DNA of 57,402 nucleotides, taken from contig MDLA01000063.1 in NCBI GenBank assembly GCA_001730015.1, positions 1-57,402 on the forward strand, given 5' to 3'. Origin of the DNA: Chromatiales bacterium (ex Bugula neritina AB1). Its GTDB lineage: Bacteria; Pseudomonadota; Gammaproteobacteria; Granulosicoccales; Granulosicoccaceae. The notes beneath the pieces were generated by a model, which was not told the DNA's origin, searched no databases, and was given only the letters and a program-made list of their open reading frames with translations. The translations under genes and the position numbers were made by a program. This document shows positions 36,236-44,012 of this stretch, piece after piece (the first letter of the stretch is position 1; every line of letters starts with the position of its first letter).

Positions 36236-36967
36236 TTACAGCGGCAAGCGCTTGAATATAAATTCCGGTATCAATTTTATGATCAGCATAATGTAACGCC
36301 AGAACCAGGGTGTATAGAGCACCGGTTTTTTAGCCGCTATTGCGGCATCTATGTTGGCAGCAACGGTGTCAGCACTCGCCCATAGCAATCCCTTCTTAAA
36401 TTCTTTAGTCATTGGAGTGTCAACAAAGCCCGGTTTTACCGTTATTACCGTAACTCCCTGAGAAACCATGTCACTGCGAAGCCCGGATAGAAAAGTTGAA
36501 ACAGCGCCTTTGGCGGTACCGTAGAAATAATTACTCCGACGACCCCTGTCTCCGGCAACAGAACTGATAACCGCCAGTGTTCCGCTTTTTTGCTTCACCA
36601 TTTTCTGCGCAACACCACTGGCCAGCGAAATGGTACTTGTTCCATTTAGTTGCATCTGTCGCATAGCGTATTCATGGTCTTCTATGCACCGTTGCTGATC
36701 CGTGAGTTCACCATAGGCGATAAGCGCACATTCTACGGGTGAAGCAAACACTCGATCAAGCAGCGCAGGCTGCCCGGCGATATCCGCCAGATCAGCGGTT
36801 ACCACTTCAACATCCGCCTTTGCCAATACACTCAGGTGAGCGGCGATTTCCTCAACGGCCTGAGCATTACGCGCAACAAGAATGAGCCTGTCGTACCTCG
36901 CTGCCACACGATTCAAATAGGCCTGCGCTATTGCAGACGTCGCACCGAACACCACCAGAACTTTCAT
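36236..36967 (-). CDS. SDR reductase, DprE2-like (decaprenylphosphoryl-2-ketoribose reductase type)
   Basis: A classical short-chain dehydrogenase of 243 residues: VVFGATSAIAQAYL cofactor motif, Ser in AVISSVAG and Tyr-x-x-x-Lys in YFYGTAKGA. The hydrophobic, basic C-terminal tail (FWRYIMLIIKLIPEFIFKRLP) is usual in DprE2 proteins, which sit at the membrane and reduce the 2-keto lipid sugar to the arabino form. The gene is 44 bp downstream of the DprE1-like flavoprotein and 29 bp upstream of the HAD phosphatase, as expected for a two-step epimerisation pair. Confidence 0.87.
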   Translation of the reverse strand: MKVLVVFGATSAIAQAYLNRVAARYDRLILVARNAQAVEEIAAHLSVLAKADVEVVTADLADIAGQPALLDRVFASPVECALIAYGELTDQQRCIEDHEYAMRQMQLNGTSTISLASGVAQKMVKQKSGTLAVISSVAGDRGRRSNYFYGTAKGAVSTFLSGLRSDMVSQGVTVITVKPGFVDTPMTKEFKKGLLWASADTVAANIDAAIAAKKPVLYTPWFWRYIMLIIKLIPEFIFKRLPL

Positions 36968-37011
36968 ATCGTTGATTCTATTTTGCTGGATTTAACACAG
37001 AGAATAATCAC

Positions 37012-38316
37012 TTAGCTGCTCACACGTCGCCAGAAACCCGATGAAAATCCCGGATCTACAAACAACTGAAATTCGGTAAAACGCGGGAAAAATGAACGAA
37101 AGCTGTCAGCCGCCATCACTGCATCCTTTGCCGGGTATATAGCACCACCAGCCTGCACCACCAGCATTTCAAGAGTTTGCAAAAGCTTTACTGTCTTGTC
37201 TCCCCGGTTAGGAAAATCCAGCGCAAGTGTTACGCCCGGACGCGAAAACGACATGATGCCGGGCGATGTAACATGCCCCATCGATTTCAGAACCGACAGA
37301 AAAGACCCCTGACCGGAGTTGCCGATCAGCCCCAGAATTTCGGTAATCACCGATGCGTGATCAAACGGCACAACACACTGAAACTGATAAAAACCGCGAC
37401 GGCCATAAATACGATTCCAGTTTTGCAGGGAGTCGAGCGGATAAAAATATTTTCCAAACGGTTCACTGCTACTCTTACGCCGTGAATGGGTGTGCCTGTA
37501 CAGACTATTGAACGCGCGAAGCGTTAGCCCGTTTACCAGCGGAAAGCAATTGCCCACAACTCCCGGAATACCTATATCACCACGCTGCAGAACCGAGCCG
37601 AGATCACCCGGCTCCTCAATATGATTGGCTCGAAAAAAAACTCCTCGGCCACGACTGGCACCTGTCGCCAGACAATCAATCCATGAGACACAGTACTCGT
37701 GAGTGCGTTCCGATTCATTGGAAAGCTCTACAAACTCACCGAAGCTGCCATAGGGTATAGACTCTACATCGAGCAACGGGTTGTAAATACGTTTCAGTGA
37801 AAATTCAACCCAGGTAATCAAACCAGTCAGGCCCAGCCCGCCTATGGTGGCGGCGAATAGTCCGGTGTTGCTGCTGCGGCTGCACTCGAGTACATCCCCA
37901 TTGGAGCGAACCAGCTCAAAGCGCAATACAAAGCACCCGAAGCTGCCCGCCACATGGTGGTTTTTGCCATGAACATCATTGGCAACCGCACCCCCGATTG
38001 TGACAAAGCTCGTGCCCGGTGTAACGGGCAAAAACCAACCCTCTGATGTCACCAGCTGAGCAGCATCCCATAGAGTGACGCCGGCCTCACATCGCAGTAC
38101 CCCGTTTACTTCATCAAAGGATATAAAGCGCGACAGGCTTGTTGTCTCAGCGATAGACGCGCCGTTGTTAACACAGACGTCGCCATAGCTGCGGCGGTTT
38201 CCTACGCAGAGCAGAGTTTCTTCAGATGCCCGCGTCTCCGGAAGCCGTTCATGGCGCCATTGCAATTGATGCCTGCACTCTTCTTCCGGGTAAAGATTAC
38301 CCCACGAGTTACTCAC
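37012..38316 (-). CDS. FAD-dependent oxidase, DprE1-like (decaprenylphosphoryl-ribose 2'-oxidase type)
   Basis: A 434-residue vanillyl-alcohol-oxidase-fold flavoprotein. DprE1 marks are RRSYGDV (42-47), PGTSFVTIGGAVANDVHGKNHH (around 99-121), a GLTGLI FAD-contact segment, and the C-terminal FSRPGVTLALDFP and YPAKDAV with the probable catalytic Lys397. It oxidises the 2-hydroxyl of a polyprenyl-phosphoryl-ribose; DprE2 then reduces the ketone, giving the arabinose donor lipid. At the place of Mycobacterium Cys387, the target of benzothiazinones, it has Ala365. It is 91 bp after the epimerase gene and 44 bp before the DprE2-like gene. Confidence 0.88.
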   Translation of the reverse strand: MSNSWGNLYPEEECRHQLQWRHERLPETRASEETLLCVGNRRSYGDVCVNNGASIAETTSLSRFISFDEVNGVLRCEAGVTLWDAAQLVTSEGWFLPVTPGTSFVTIGGAVANDVHGKNHHVAGSFGCFVLRFELVRSNGDVLECSRSSNTGLFAATIGGLGLTGLITWVEFSLKRIYNPLLDVESIPYGSFGEFVELSNESERTHEYCVSWIDCLATGASRGRGVFFRANHIEEPGDLGSVLQRGDIGIPGVVGNCFPLVNGLTLRAFNSLYRHTHSRRKSSSEPFGKYFYPLDSLQNWNRIYGRRGFYQFQCVVPFDHASVITEILGLIGNSGQGSFLSVLKSMGHVTSPGIMSFSRPGVTLALDFPNRGDKTVKLLQTLEMLVVQAGGAIYPAKDAVMAADSFRSFFPRFTEFQLFVDPGFSSGFWRRVSS

Positions 38317-38407
38317 CGGTTTGAGTTATTCATATTCAACTTAATCGATCGCAACAGCTGGCCAGAAGGCCACATCCGCAGTAGATCATTCATTCTGAAA
38401 ATACCAA

Positions 38408-39400
38408 CTAACTGCCAGACCCATCGCCCTTCAATGATTCCTTCCACGAAACGTAGGCGGCAAGAAGCATGTCGGAATCACTGTCTTTGGGCTCCCAATC
38501 AAGCTCATTTTTTGCCTTTTCCATTGATAGAATGCAAGTTTCATCAGCGATCAGGTACTGCTCCGGATCGAGTAGCGGTATGTTCAGTTTATCGAGTATA
38601 GCCAGTACAAATTTCACCGCAAACGCTGGAGTCGGCACCACAATAGATTTACTACCTACCGACTTTATCAGTGTATTCAGCAACGCACGTACACGCGGCG
38701 CTCCGAGCGAACCGACATTATAGGCCTCATTGGGTACGCCTTTTTCTACCGCCGCCAGGCAAATATCTGCACAGTCACTGACAGAGATAAACTGGTAAAA
38801 ATTGCGGCCACCACCGATAGTCGGAACCGGCAGATTTTTATCAATGAGTTTGAACAGCGATTCGAGTATGCCGAGCCGACCGGGACCTATAATCAACCGG
38901 GGACGAAACAAGGTAATATTGAACCCCCGCTCCCGGTATTTCTCACACAGAAGCTCAGACTGATACTTGGCATTACCGTAAGGCCCGAGCGGTACTCGCG
39001 GGTGACTTTCAGGCCGCGGATTTTCCACCGTATGGCCGTACACCATATCAGTGGTGTAATAAATCACCTTGCGACATCCGGTTTTCTGCTCCAGGTAGTC
39101 GAGTAAATTTTCGGTTCCCTGATACAGCACACTCCAGAAATACTCCTGCCGGTCCGCTCGCTTGATAATGGGCACCAGCAGCCTCGCTGCGAAGTGATAT
39201 ACAATGTCATCCGCATCGACGGGCACCGTTTCCAGTGCCGCTTTGTCGGTAATATCCACCATCATGAAGTCAATATCGTCATAGTGAGGCGACTCGGTTT
39301 TCTTGATGTCAATTGCCAGCACCTTTTCGCCACGGGCAACCAGTTTTTTCGCCAGTTCGGTGCCAAGAAAGCCGTCGCCACCAGTAATAATATGCTTCAC
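38408..39400 (-). CDS. NAD-dependent sugar epimerase (extended SDR) of the glycan-lipid operon
   Basis: A 330-residue extended SDR: N-terminal IITGGDGFLGTELA, catalytic Tyr141 and Lys145 in GPYGNAK with Thr at YYTTDMVYG, and a substrate-binding PRLIIGPGRLG block. It is the first gene of the minus-strand set epimerase-DprE1-DprE2-HAD. DprE1/E2 lipids do not themselves need an SDR of this type, so it may modify a second sugar of the same glycan, for example a 4-epimerisation or dehydration of a nucleotide sugar. Product unknown. It is divergent from the SMR/UbiA pair across 243 bp that must hold both promoters. Confidence 0.83.
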   Translation of the reverse strand: MKHIITGGDGFLGTELAKKLVARGEKVLAIDIKKTESPHYDDIDFMMVDITDKAALETVPVDADDIVYHFAARLLVPIIKRADRQEYFWSVLYQGTENLLDYLEQKTGCRKVIYYTTDMVYGHTVENPRPESHPRVPLGPYGNAKYQSELLCEKYRERGFNITLFRPRLIIGPGRLGILESLFKLIDKNLPVPTIGGGRNFYQFISVSDCADICLAAVEKGVPNEAYNVGSLGAPRVRALLNTLIKSVGSKSIVVPTPAFAVKFVLAILDKLNIPLLDPEQYLIADETCILSMEKAKNELDWEPKDSDSDMLLAAYVSWKESLKGDGSGS

Positions 39401-39643
39401 GTAGTAATTCCAGTATCTAAATTCGAAGGGTTAATATCGGCGCATCGACAAGCGAATGAAATTTGCTGTCAGTATTTGCGTGAGATGAAACCTCACGGGA
39501 AACGCTTTCAGGATTGCACAGTTTTTGTCGCCCACACATTCCCACAAGTACTAAGCTTACCGGATGGCACAACACGGTTATTGTGCTTCCATAGCCAAAG
39601 TATAGTCCGCCAATCACAAGGTTCCCAATTGTAATTTGCCAAT

Positions 39644-40012
39644 ATGACGAAATTTATTCCTCTTATTTTGTTCACCGTCCTCACCAATTTCCTTTCACAG
39701 ATCATGCTGAAAAAAGGAATGACGCAAATCAGCATCGGATCACTGAATAGCAATAACATTTTCAACGCGATTCCCTCTATAATTCTCAACGTCTTTGTAC
39801 TGGGGGGCCTTTTTGTAATGGTTGTCAGCATGGCATCGCACTTGTTAGTGCTTTCCAAGGTTGACATCAGTTTCGCCTACCCGTTTCTGGGTTTGTCATT
39901 TGTCCTTGTGACCCTGTGGGGTCATCTGGTTTTGTCAGAACCTCTCTCCCTTTACAAGGTGGCAGGAGTCACCTTTATCGTTCTTGGAGTAGCGCTGGTT
40001 GCGAAATCCTGA
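39644..40012 (+). CDS. Small EamA/SMR-type membrane transporter, ArnE/F-like
   Basis: A 122-residue protein with four membrane helices (about 4-22, 45-67, 72-92, 98-118), including SQIMLKKGMTQ after the first helix and SFAYPFLGLSFV, typical of the EamA-like/SMR group to which the ArnE/ArnF undecaprenyl-phosphoryl-aminoarabinose flippase belongs. The UbiA-type transferase gene starts 14 bases before its stop codon, so the two are translationally coupled. It is therefore a good candidate to flip the polyprenyl-phosphoryl-pentose made by the neighbouring enzymes. That role is inferred from family and context. Confidence 0.75.
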   Translation: MTKFIPLILFTVLTNFLSQIMLKKGMTQISIGSLNSNNIFNAIPSIILNVFVLGGLFVMVVSMASHLLVLSKVDISFAYPFLGLSFVLVTLWGHLVLSEPLSLYKVAGVTFIVLGVALVAKS

Positions 40013-41399
40013 CGCATCTACCGTCCCACTGGTTTGTAGCCTCACCGGCACCTTACTCAAAACGGATCTGGTTTCTGAACGTCGTATACAGAAACTGAAA
40101 AACACCATTGAGGGGCTTCTTTCATCCTCTCTGGATCTAAAACGGCTACAGCTCGAACAATCAGCGAAAGATCAAGCCGGATCCGCTCTGCCTCTGAACG
40201 AACCGTTGCTGGAATTTCTCAGGGAAGAGAAAAAATCTGGCCGGAAACTGGTGCTGCTCACTGCCGAGTCGCCCGAGTGTGCCTCGGAAATGCTCGGCAA
40301 TGACCATCAGCTGTTTGATGAAACTATTGATTGCCGGAGCGCTAATGAACTGGTTTCAAAATTCGGGGAGAAAAATTACGACTATATCGGCGACAGTTCT
40401 ACTTCGTCCGAAATCTGGCACGGAGCAAATAAACGGTTCGTAGTTGCCGCAGACGATACCACCGCAAAAAAACTGAGCGCCGACGGTATGAGTGTGTCCC
40501 GGCAGTTCGCAAAGGGCAACAGCCTCAACTTGAAATCGGGAACACGTGCACTTAGAACCTATCAGTGGCTCAAAAACCTGCTGGTGTTTGTGCCGATAAT
40601 CACCTCGCAGCAGCTGGACGATGCAAACGCACTGCGAAACTCGATAATCATGTTTATCTGCTTTTCTCTGATCGCCTCATTCGGTTACCTGGTTAATGAT
40701 CTGCTCGACCTGGCATCGGATCGTGCGCACCCGAAAAAACGCCACCGCCCACTTGCCAGCGGCAACCTCAGCATACGCCACGGCGTCCTCATTGGCGCTG
40801 CGCTGCTGGTTATAACAGCCGTGCTCTGCCTGATGCTTCCAGGGCCGGCAACTATTGTTCTGATCGGCTATCTGTTCCTGACCATCTCCTACTCTCTGTA
40901 CCTCAAGACCAAGCTGATGATCGACGTAGTCGCGCTCGGCATCCTGTTCACGTTGCGGGTAATCGGCGGAGCAGCCGCCATTGAAACTGAGCTCTCGTTC
41001 TACCTGCTGAGCTTCTCTATTTTTATTTTCTCAAGCCTGGGAATGGTGAAACGTTTTGCAGAGCTCCACAACCTGCAATCGCGAAATCAGCTTATAGCCC
41101 GCGGTAGAAGCTACCGCGTTGAAGATATGGCCCCGGTCAGAATTATAGGTATATCGCTGGGCTATATGAGTGTTTTCATCATGGGGCTTTACATCAACAG
41201 CCCTGTGGTCACTCAATACTATGACCACCCCAAATTCATCTGGTTTCTTTTCCCTCTCCTGACCTACTGGCTGGGCCGGCTCTGGATACTCGCCAACCGC
41301 GGCGAGGTCAATGAAGATCCGCTGATATTCGCAATGAAAGACAAAACCAGTCTGCTGGTCGTTGGACTGAGTGCCGTCATCCTGTTGATCGCGAACTGA
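39999..41399 (+). CDS. UbiA-family polyprenyl-phosphate phosphoribosyltransferase with degenerate N-terminal HAD domain
   Basis: A 466-residue fusion. Residues 9-150 follow a HAD fold, but motif I, normally DxDGT, reads SLTGT (Ser14, Thr16), and motif IV reads GDSSTSSEIW with Ser136 where an acidic residue is usual, so phosphatase activity is probably lost. Residues about 175-466 are a UbiA membrane domain with NDLLDLASDRAHPKK (Asp234, Asp237, Asp241) and a second Asp motif near YLKTKLMIDVVAL, plus eight to nine helices. This branch includes mycobacterial Rv3806c, which transfers 5-phosphoribose from PRPP to decaprenyl phosphate. The TTG start overlaps the SMR gene by 14 bp and is preceded by TTGGAG. 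Confidence 0.85.
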   Translation: MRNPDASTVPLVCSLTGTLLKTDLVSERRIQKLKNTIEGLLSSSLDLKRLQLEQSAKDQAGSALPLNEPLLEFLREEKKSGRKLVLLTAESPECASEMLGNDHQLFDETIDCRSANELVSKFGEKNYDYIGDSSTSSEIWHGANKRFVVAADDTTAKKLSADGMSVSRQFAKGNSLNLKSGTRALRTYQWLKNLLVFVPIITSQQLDDANALRNSIIMFICFSLIASFGYLVNDLLDLASDRAHPKKRHRPLASGNLSIRHGVLIGAALLVITAVLCLMLPGPATIVLIGYLFLTISYSLYLKTKLMIDVVALGILFTLRVIGGAAAIETELSFYLLSFSIFIFSSLGMVKRFAELHNLQSRNQLIARGRSYRVEDMAPVRIIGISLGYMSVFIMGLYINSPVVTQYYDHPKFIWFLFPLLTYWLGRLWILANRGEVNEDPLIFAMKDKTSLLVVGLSAVILLIAN

Positions 41400-41409
41400 C
41401 CGAGTGAAC

Positions 41410-42060
41410 TCAGGGAAGCTCCAGAGCCGAGTGCGGATCTATAGAATAAGGGTAGGTTTTATCGAGAAAACGTGGCTGTGCCTGAATGCTACCAATCCAG
41501 CGCACAATATTGCCGAACTCGGCCAGCGGCAAGCCCGCCTCCTCTGCAAGGTGCACATAGGCAAACACTGATATATCAGCAATGGTATAGCTGCCCCCTC
41601 CCAGATAACTATTCACAGCCAGCTCGCTGTCAAGAATTCGCAGAGCCTGCATAGATCCGGATCGTCTGGCTTCAATAATTTCTGCGGTACGGTTTTTGTC
41701 TTTTCCAGTTAATACCCAATGACGCAACGTAGCCACTGTCGACTGCACCGTTTCCCCTTCAAAAAACAACCACTGCAACACCTTGGCACGATGATAAGTA
41801 TCATCAGGTAAAAACGGAGTGCCTTCAGCGAGGTATAGTAAAATTGCATTCGACTCGGCTATGGTACGGCCATCTTCGAGCTGCAGTGCCGGCACAGCAC
41901 CGGTCGGATTTATAGTCAGATACTCCTCAGTTTGCCCTTCCCCCTCAAAAATACTAATCTCTTCGGTGCGGTAGCTACAATCCAGATGTTTCAGCAATAG
42001 CCTTATTTTATAGGCGTTCTGAGACGGCAGGTAATCATAGAGAGTTATCACGGGTTCCAT
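41410..42060 (-). CDS. Glutathione S-transferase family protein
   Basis: A 216-residue soluble GST. The N-terminal thioredoxin-fold domain (residues 1-80) has the glutathione-binding Ser in YDYLPSQNAYKIR, the cis-Pro in AVPALQLEDG and ESNAILLYL; the helical domain carries VNSYLGGGSYTIADISVFAYVHLAEE (read as two segments) with the N-capping box. The natural substrate cannot be inferred from the sequence. It ends 10 bp from the convergent UbiA-type gene. MITE-like copy 3 begins 12 bp upstream of its start codon, so its promoter must lie in or beyond the element. Confidence 0.9.
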   Translation of the reverse strand: MEPVITLYDYLPSQNAYKIRLLLKHLDCSYRTEEISIFEGEGQTEEYLTINPTGAVPALQLEDGRTIAESNAILLYLAEGTPFLPDDTYHRAKVLQWLFFEGETVQSTVATLRHWVLTGKDKNRTAEIIEARRSGSMQALRILDSELAVNSYLGGGSYTIADISVFAYVHLAEEAGLPLAEFGNIVRWIGSIQAQPRFLDKTYPYSIDPHSALELP

Positions 42061-42071
42061 GCTCCGGAGAA

Positions 42072-42233
42072 TGAGCCTGAATCATTCATGAGATGGCGAG
42101 CCTATCGCGTAGAAACGTGATTCCACAGAGCATTTTCTTCTCGCATTGAATCCTTACTGATAATCACAAAAAAATTCGCTGTGAAATCAAAGATCAGGTG
42201 CAACGCCCTAAATCCCGCGAATAATCCAGGTTA
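42072..42233 (+). repeat. MITE-like palindromic element, copy 3 (degenerate left end)
   Basis: A 162-bp copy. The left end is worn (TGAGCCTGAATCATTCATGAG) and the right end is CCCGCGAATAATCCAGGTTA. The body keeps GGCGAGCCTATCGCGTAGA, the stem TTCCACAGAGCATTTTCTTC with its partner AAAAAAATTCGCTGTGAAATC read in two parts, and TCAAAGATCAGGTG, matching copy 1 in the same orientation. It lies upstream of both the GST gene and, more distantly, the SnoaL-like gene. Confidence 0.7.
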
Positions 42234-42354
42234 AGGATCATCAGAATATCGAAAGCCGCTGCAAGGATCACACGGGATCTTGCTCAATACTATTAAAGCT
42301 GATTTCTCCCCGGCAATAGAAACCGTCTACCGTTTGCCAGTCGGGCTGGAGTGA

Positions 42355-42783
42355 TCAGGCCCGTCCCAGCGACTTAAGGAAACGCGCGGTATCGTACATT
42401 TCAAAAAATTCGACTATCTCTCCATCTTCAATGGTGATGATATCCACTTTGCGCGATTCAAAGACATTTCCGGTTGTCCGGGAGGTAAAGGAACAACGTC
42501 CGTCTACGACCAGCCTGGTGTCACCATCATAGATATAATGGTCAACTTCATAAAAATTCATTTCAAACGCTTCGGCGAGCGCAGTAAAATACTTGATTAG
42601 ATCTGATTTGCACTGATAACAAGCAGTAAAAGCCAGTTCTTCTATTTCATCCGGCAAGCCATTCCACTGCACCTCCTCGGCAACAATACTCATGAGCAAT
42701 GGCAAGGTTCCGGGGTCTTGTGCGCCCCAGAGCCGATACACTTCTTTGATACTTTCCACACACTCAGCATTATCCATGGTCAA
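42355..42783 (-). CDS. SnoaL/NTF2-like protein
   Basis: A 142-residue single-domain cone-fold protein of the NTF2/SnoaL superfamily, seen from the pattern of an N-terminal helix (ECVESIKEVYRLWGAQDP), a KYFTALAEAFEMNFYEVDHYIYDGD segment (two parts) and strands ending KVDIITIEDGEIVEFFEMYDTARF. Members are small isomerases, cyclases, hydrolases or plain ligand-binding proteins, and no catalytic residues can be assigned here. No operon partner: 294 bp separate it from the GST gene and 443 bp from the next gene on the same strand. Confidence 0.8.
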   Translation of the reverse strand: MTMDNAECVESIKEVYRLWGAQDPGTLPLLMSIVAEEVQWNGLPDEIEELAFTACYQCKSDLIKYFTALAEAFEMNFYEVDHYIYDGDTRLVVDGRCSFTSRTTGNVFESRKVDIITIEDGEIVEFFEMYDTARFLKSLGRA

Positions 42784-43226
42784 CTCCGCTATTTCATCTG
42801 ATGCATAATCTTGCCAATCTGAAATTATTGCCCCGCTAGCAACCTACCCGAGCCAACTCCCGATGTACTCGCTGACTAACTGTTGAAAAACCAGCCAGAT
42901 TCCGGCTATTTGCTGAACTTACGCTAACGTGTAAACACCGTCATGTCACGCAGCCGCACCGGATTTTGAGCACGCCTAACCAAATTCCCGATTCATTCAT
43001 AACCGCTTGCTATCTGTCATTTGTAAATTCACATTGACATTTATAATATAAAACGCCGATCATTGCCCCACTACGACAGGGCATATTATTAATGAAGGCA
43101 AAGGGCATCAATATTCTGGTATTTGCTGTTTTGATCAGCATTGTCATCTACTTTGCTCTGTCACAGTAGCAAGCAAAAAAACCGCTTAGGCTACCCGCTA
43201 ATTTCATTAATCGTGCTACGCAGACG
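42784..43226. other. 443-bp intergenic stretch with one possible micro-ORF
   Basis: Lies between the SnoaL-like gene and the zinc-ribbon gene. The left part is AT-rich with no recognisable repeat or promoter. A possible 25-residue membrane peptide is encoded at 43092-43169. I saw no RNA gene or copy of the dispersed elements here. Confidence 0.5.
43092..43169 (+). CDS. Possible 25-residue single-span membrane peptide
   Basis: ATG at 43092 to TAG at 43167-43169 encodes MKAKGINILVFAVLISIVIY followed by FALSQ. The composition, a short basic lead then a 17-residue hydrophobic helix, is that of known bacterial small membrane proteins. An ACAGGG tract lies about 12 bases upstream as a weak ribosome site. 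Its isolation in a gap on the opposite strand to its neighbours supports a separate unit, but with this length it may be chance. Conservation would be needed to accept it. Confidence 0.3.
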   Translation: MKAKGINILVFAVLISIVIYFALSQ

Positions 43227-43508
43227 CTAATCGAATAATTCGCTAATGATCGAATCACGTTTTTTGTATTGTTTCCGGCCTTTGTCTCTGCTTTCGACGT
43301 ATTGTCTGGCCTGATCACTTTTGGCCGGGCGCCAGTCATTGGTTTGCGAGTTTTTTATCGCCACAGTCCGCTCTTCGACAGTCAGCTCAACTATTTTATC
43401 CAGCTCACCGCGATCCAGCCAAACACCACGACACTGCGTACAGAAGTCAATTTCGATTCCCTTCCGGTCAGTCATCATTAGTGCAATATCGCAGTTCGGG
43501 CATTTCAT
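43227..43508 (-). CDS. TFIIB-type zinc-ribbon protein
   Basis: A 93-residue protein with an N-terminal zinc ribbon: Cys3, Cys6, Cys23 and Cys26 in MKCPNCDIALM...DFCTQCRGVWLDRGEL, the exact zf-TFIIB (PF13453) arrangement. The remaining 55 residues are charged and probably disordered (SRDKGRKQYKKRDSIISELF). Function of this group in bacteria is unknown; some members lie beside envelope or stress genes. It stands alone on the minus strand. Confidence 0.85.
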   Translation of the reverse strand: MKCPNCDIALMMTDRKGIEIDFCTQCRGVWLDRGELDKIVELTVEERTVAIKNSQTNDWRPAKSDQARQYVESRDKGRKQYKKRDSIISELFD

Positions 43509-44012
43509 GGTGTCACCTGCTGTTGATGTAGTTATCGAGAGAAATTACGTATAAGGTTAATCTGGGTAAAAGCAAATAGCCAACTCGTCAAATCAATTGT
43601 GCCTGTTAGCTTAAACTGCCGGCGGCGGCTCCAGGCAACAATGGCAAATGCGAACTCCGGAACTCAAGACCTGGTGTACTGTAACTTTCAAACTCCATCA
43701 GTGAGAGCTTGCCATCTGGTTCTCCCATACCCAAGCAAACAAGGCACGTTGCTCGCAGGTAGTAACCGTAGTTGATTTATTTGACCCTTTATCAAGAGCT
43801 ACAACGCCCCCTGCGTCAAGATGTTTGCAGGCCAAATGCCAGGCTCACGAAGTAACGGCCGAGCACAGCGCTTCGACGACAATAGATAATAACCTCAAGC
43901 TCAGAGATTCTATGAACCTGGTTTAATACAGGGCATTCGGGTTGACTGACTCATTGGTGGAGTTTGAAGGTTCCAGTACACTGGAAACCACACACTATGG
44001 AAATAAACCTCA
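43509..44012. other. 504-bp region upstream of the sulfatase gene, with a long inverted-repeat frame
   Basis: No protein gene is visible. The notable content is a pair of 35-bp imperfect inverted repeats at 43671-43705 and 43950-43984 enclosing 244 bp, possibly a decayed insertion sequence or another MITE type. The right arm ends 28 bp before the sulfatase start codon, so that gene's promoter and leader must lie in or next to this structure. Confidence 0.55.
43671..43984. repeat. 314-bp unit bounded by 35-bp imperfect inverted repeats
   Basis: The left arm 43671-43705 (CTGGTGTACTGTAACTTTC start) and the right arm 43950-43984 (ending TTCCAGTACACTGG) are reverse complements at 29 of 35 positions, sharing the core TGGAGTTTGAA. 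The enclosed 244 bp do not encode a recognisable transposase. The TTTGAAGGTT part of the arms recurs as a perfect 10-bp inverted repeat just behind the same sulfatase gene (45487-45520). It may be a remnant IS, a MITE, or a looping operator pair. Confidence 0.5.
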
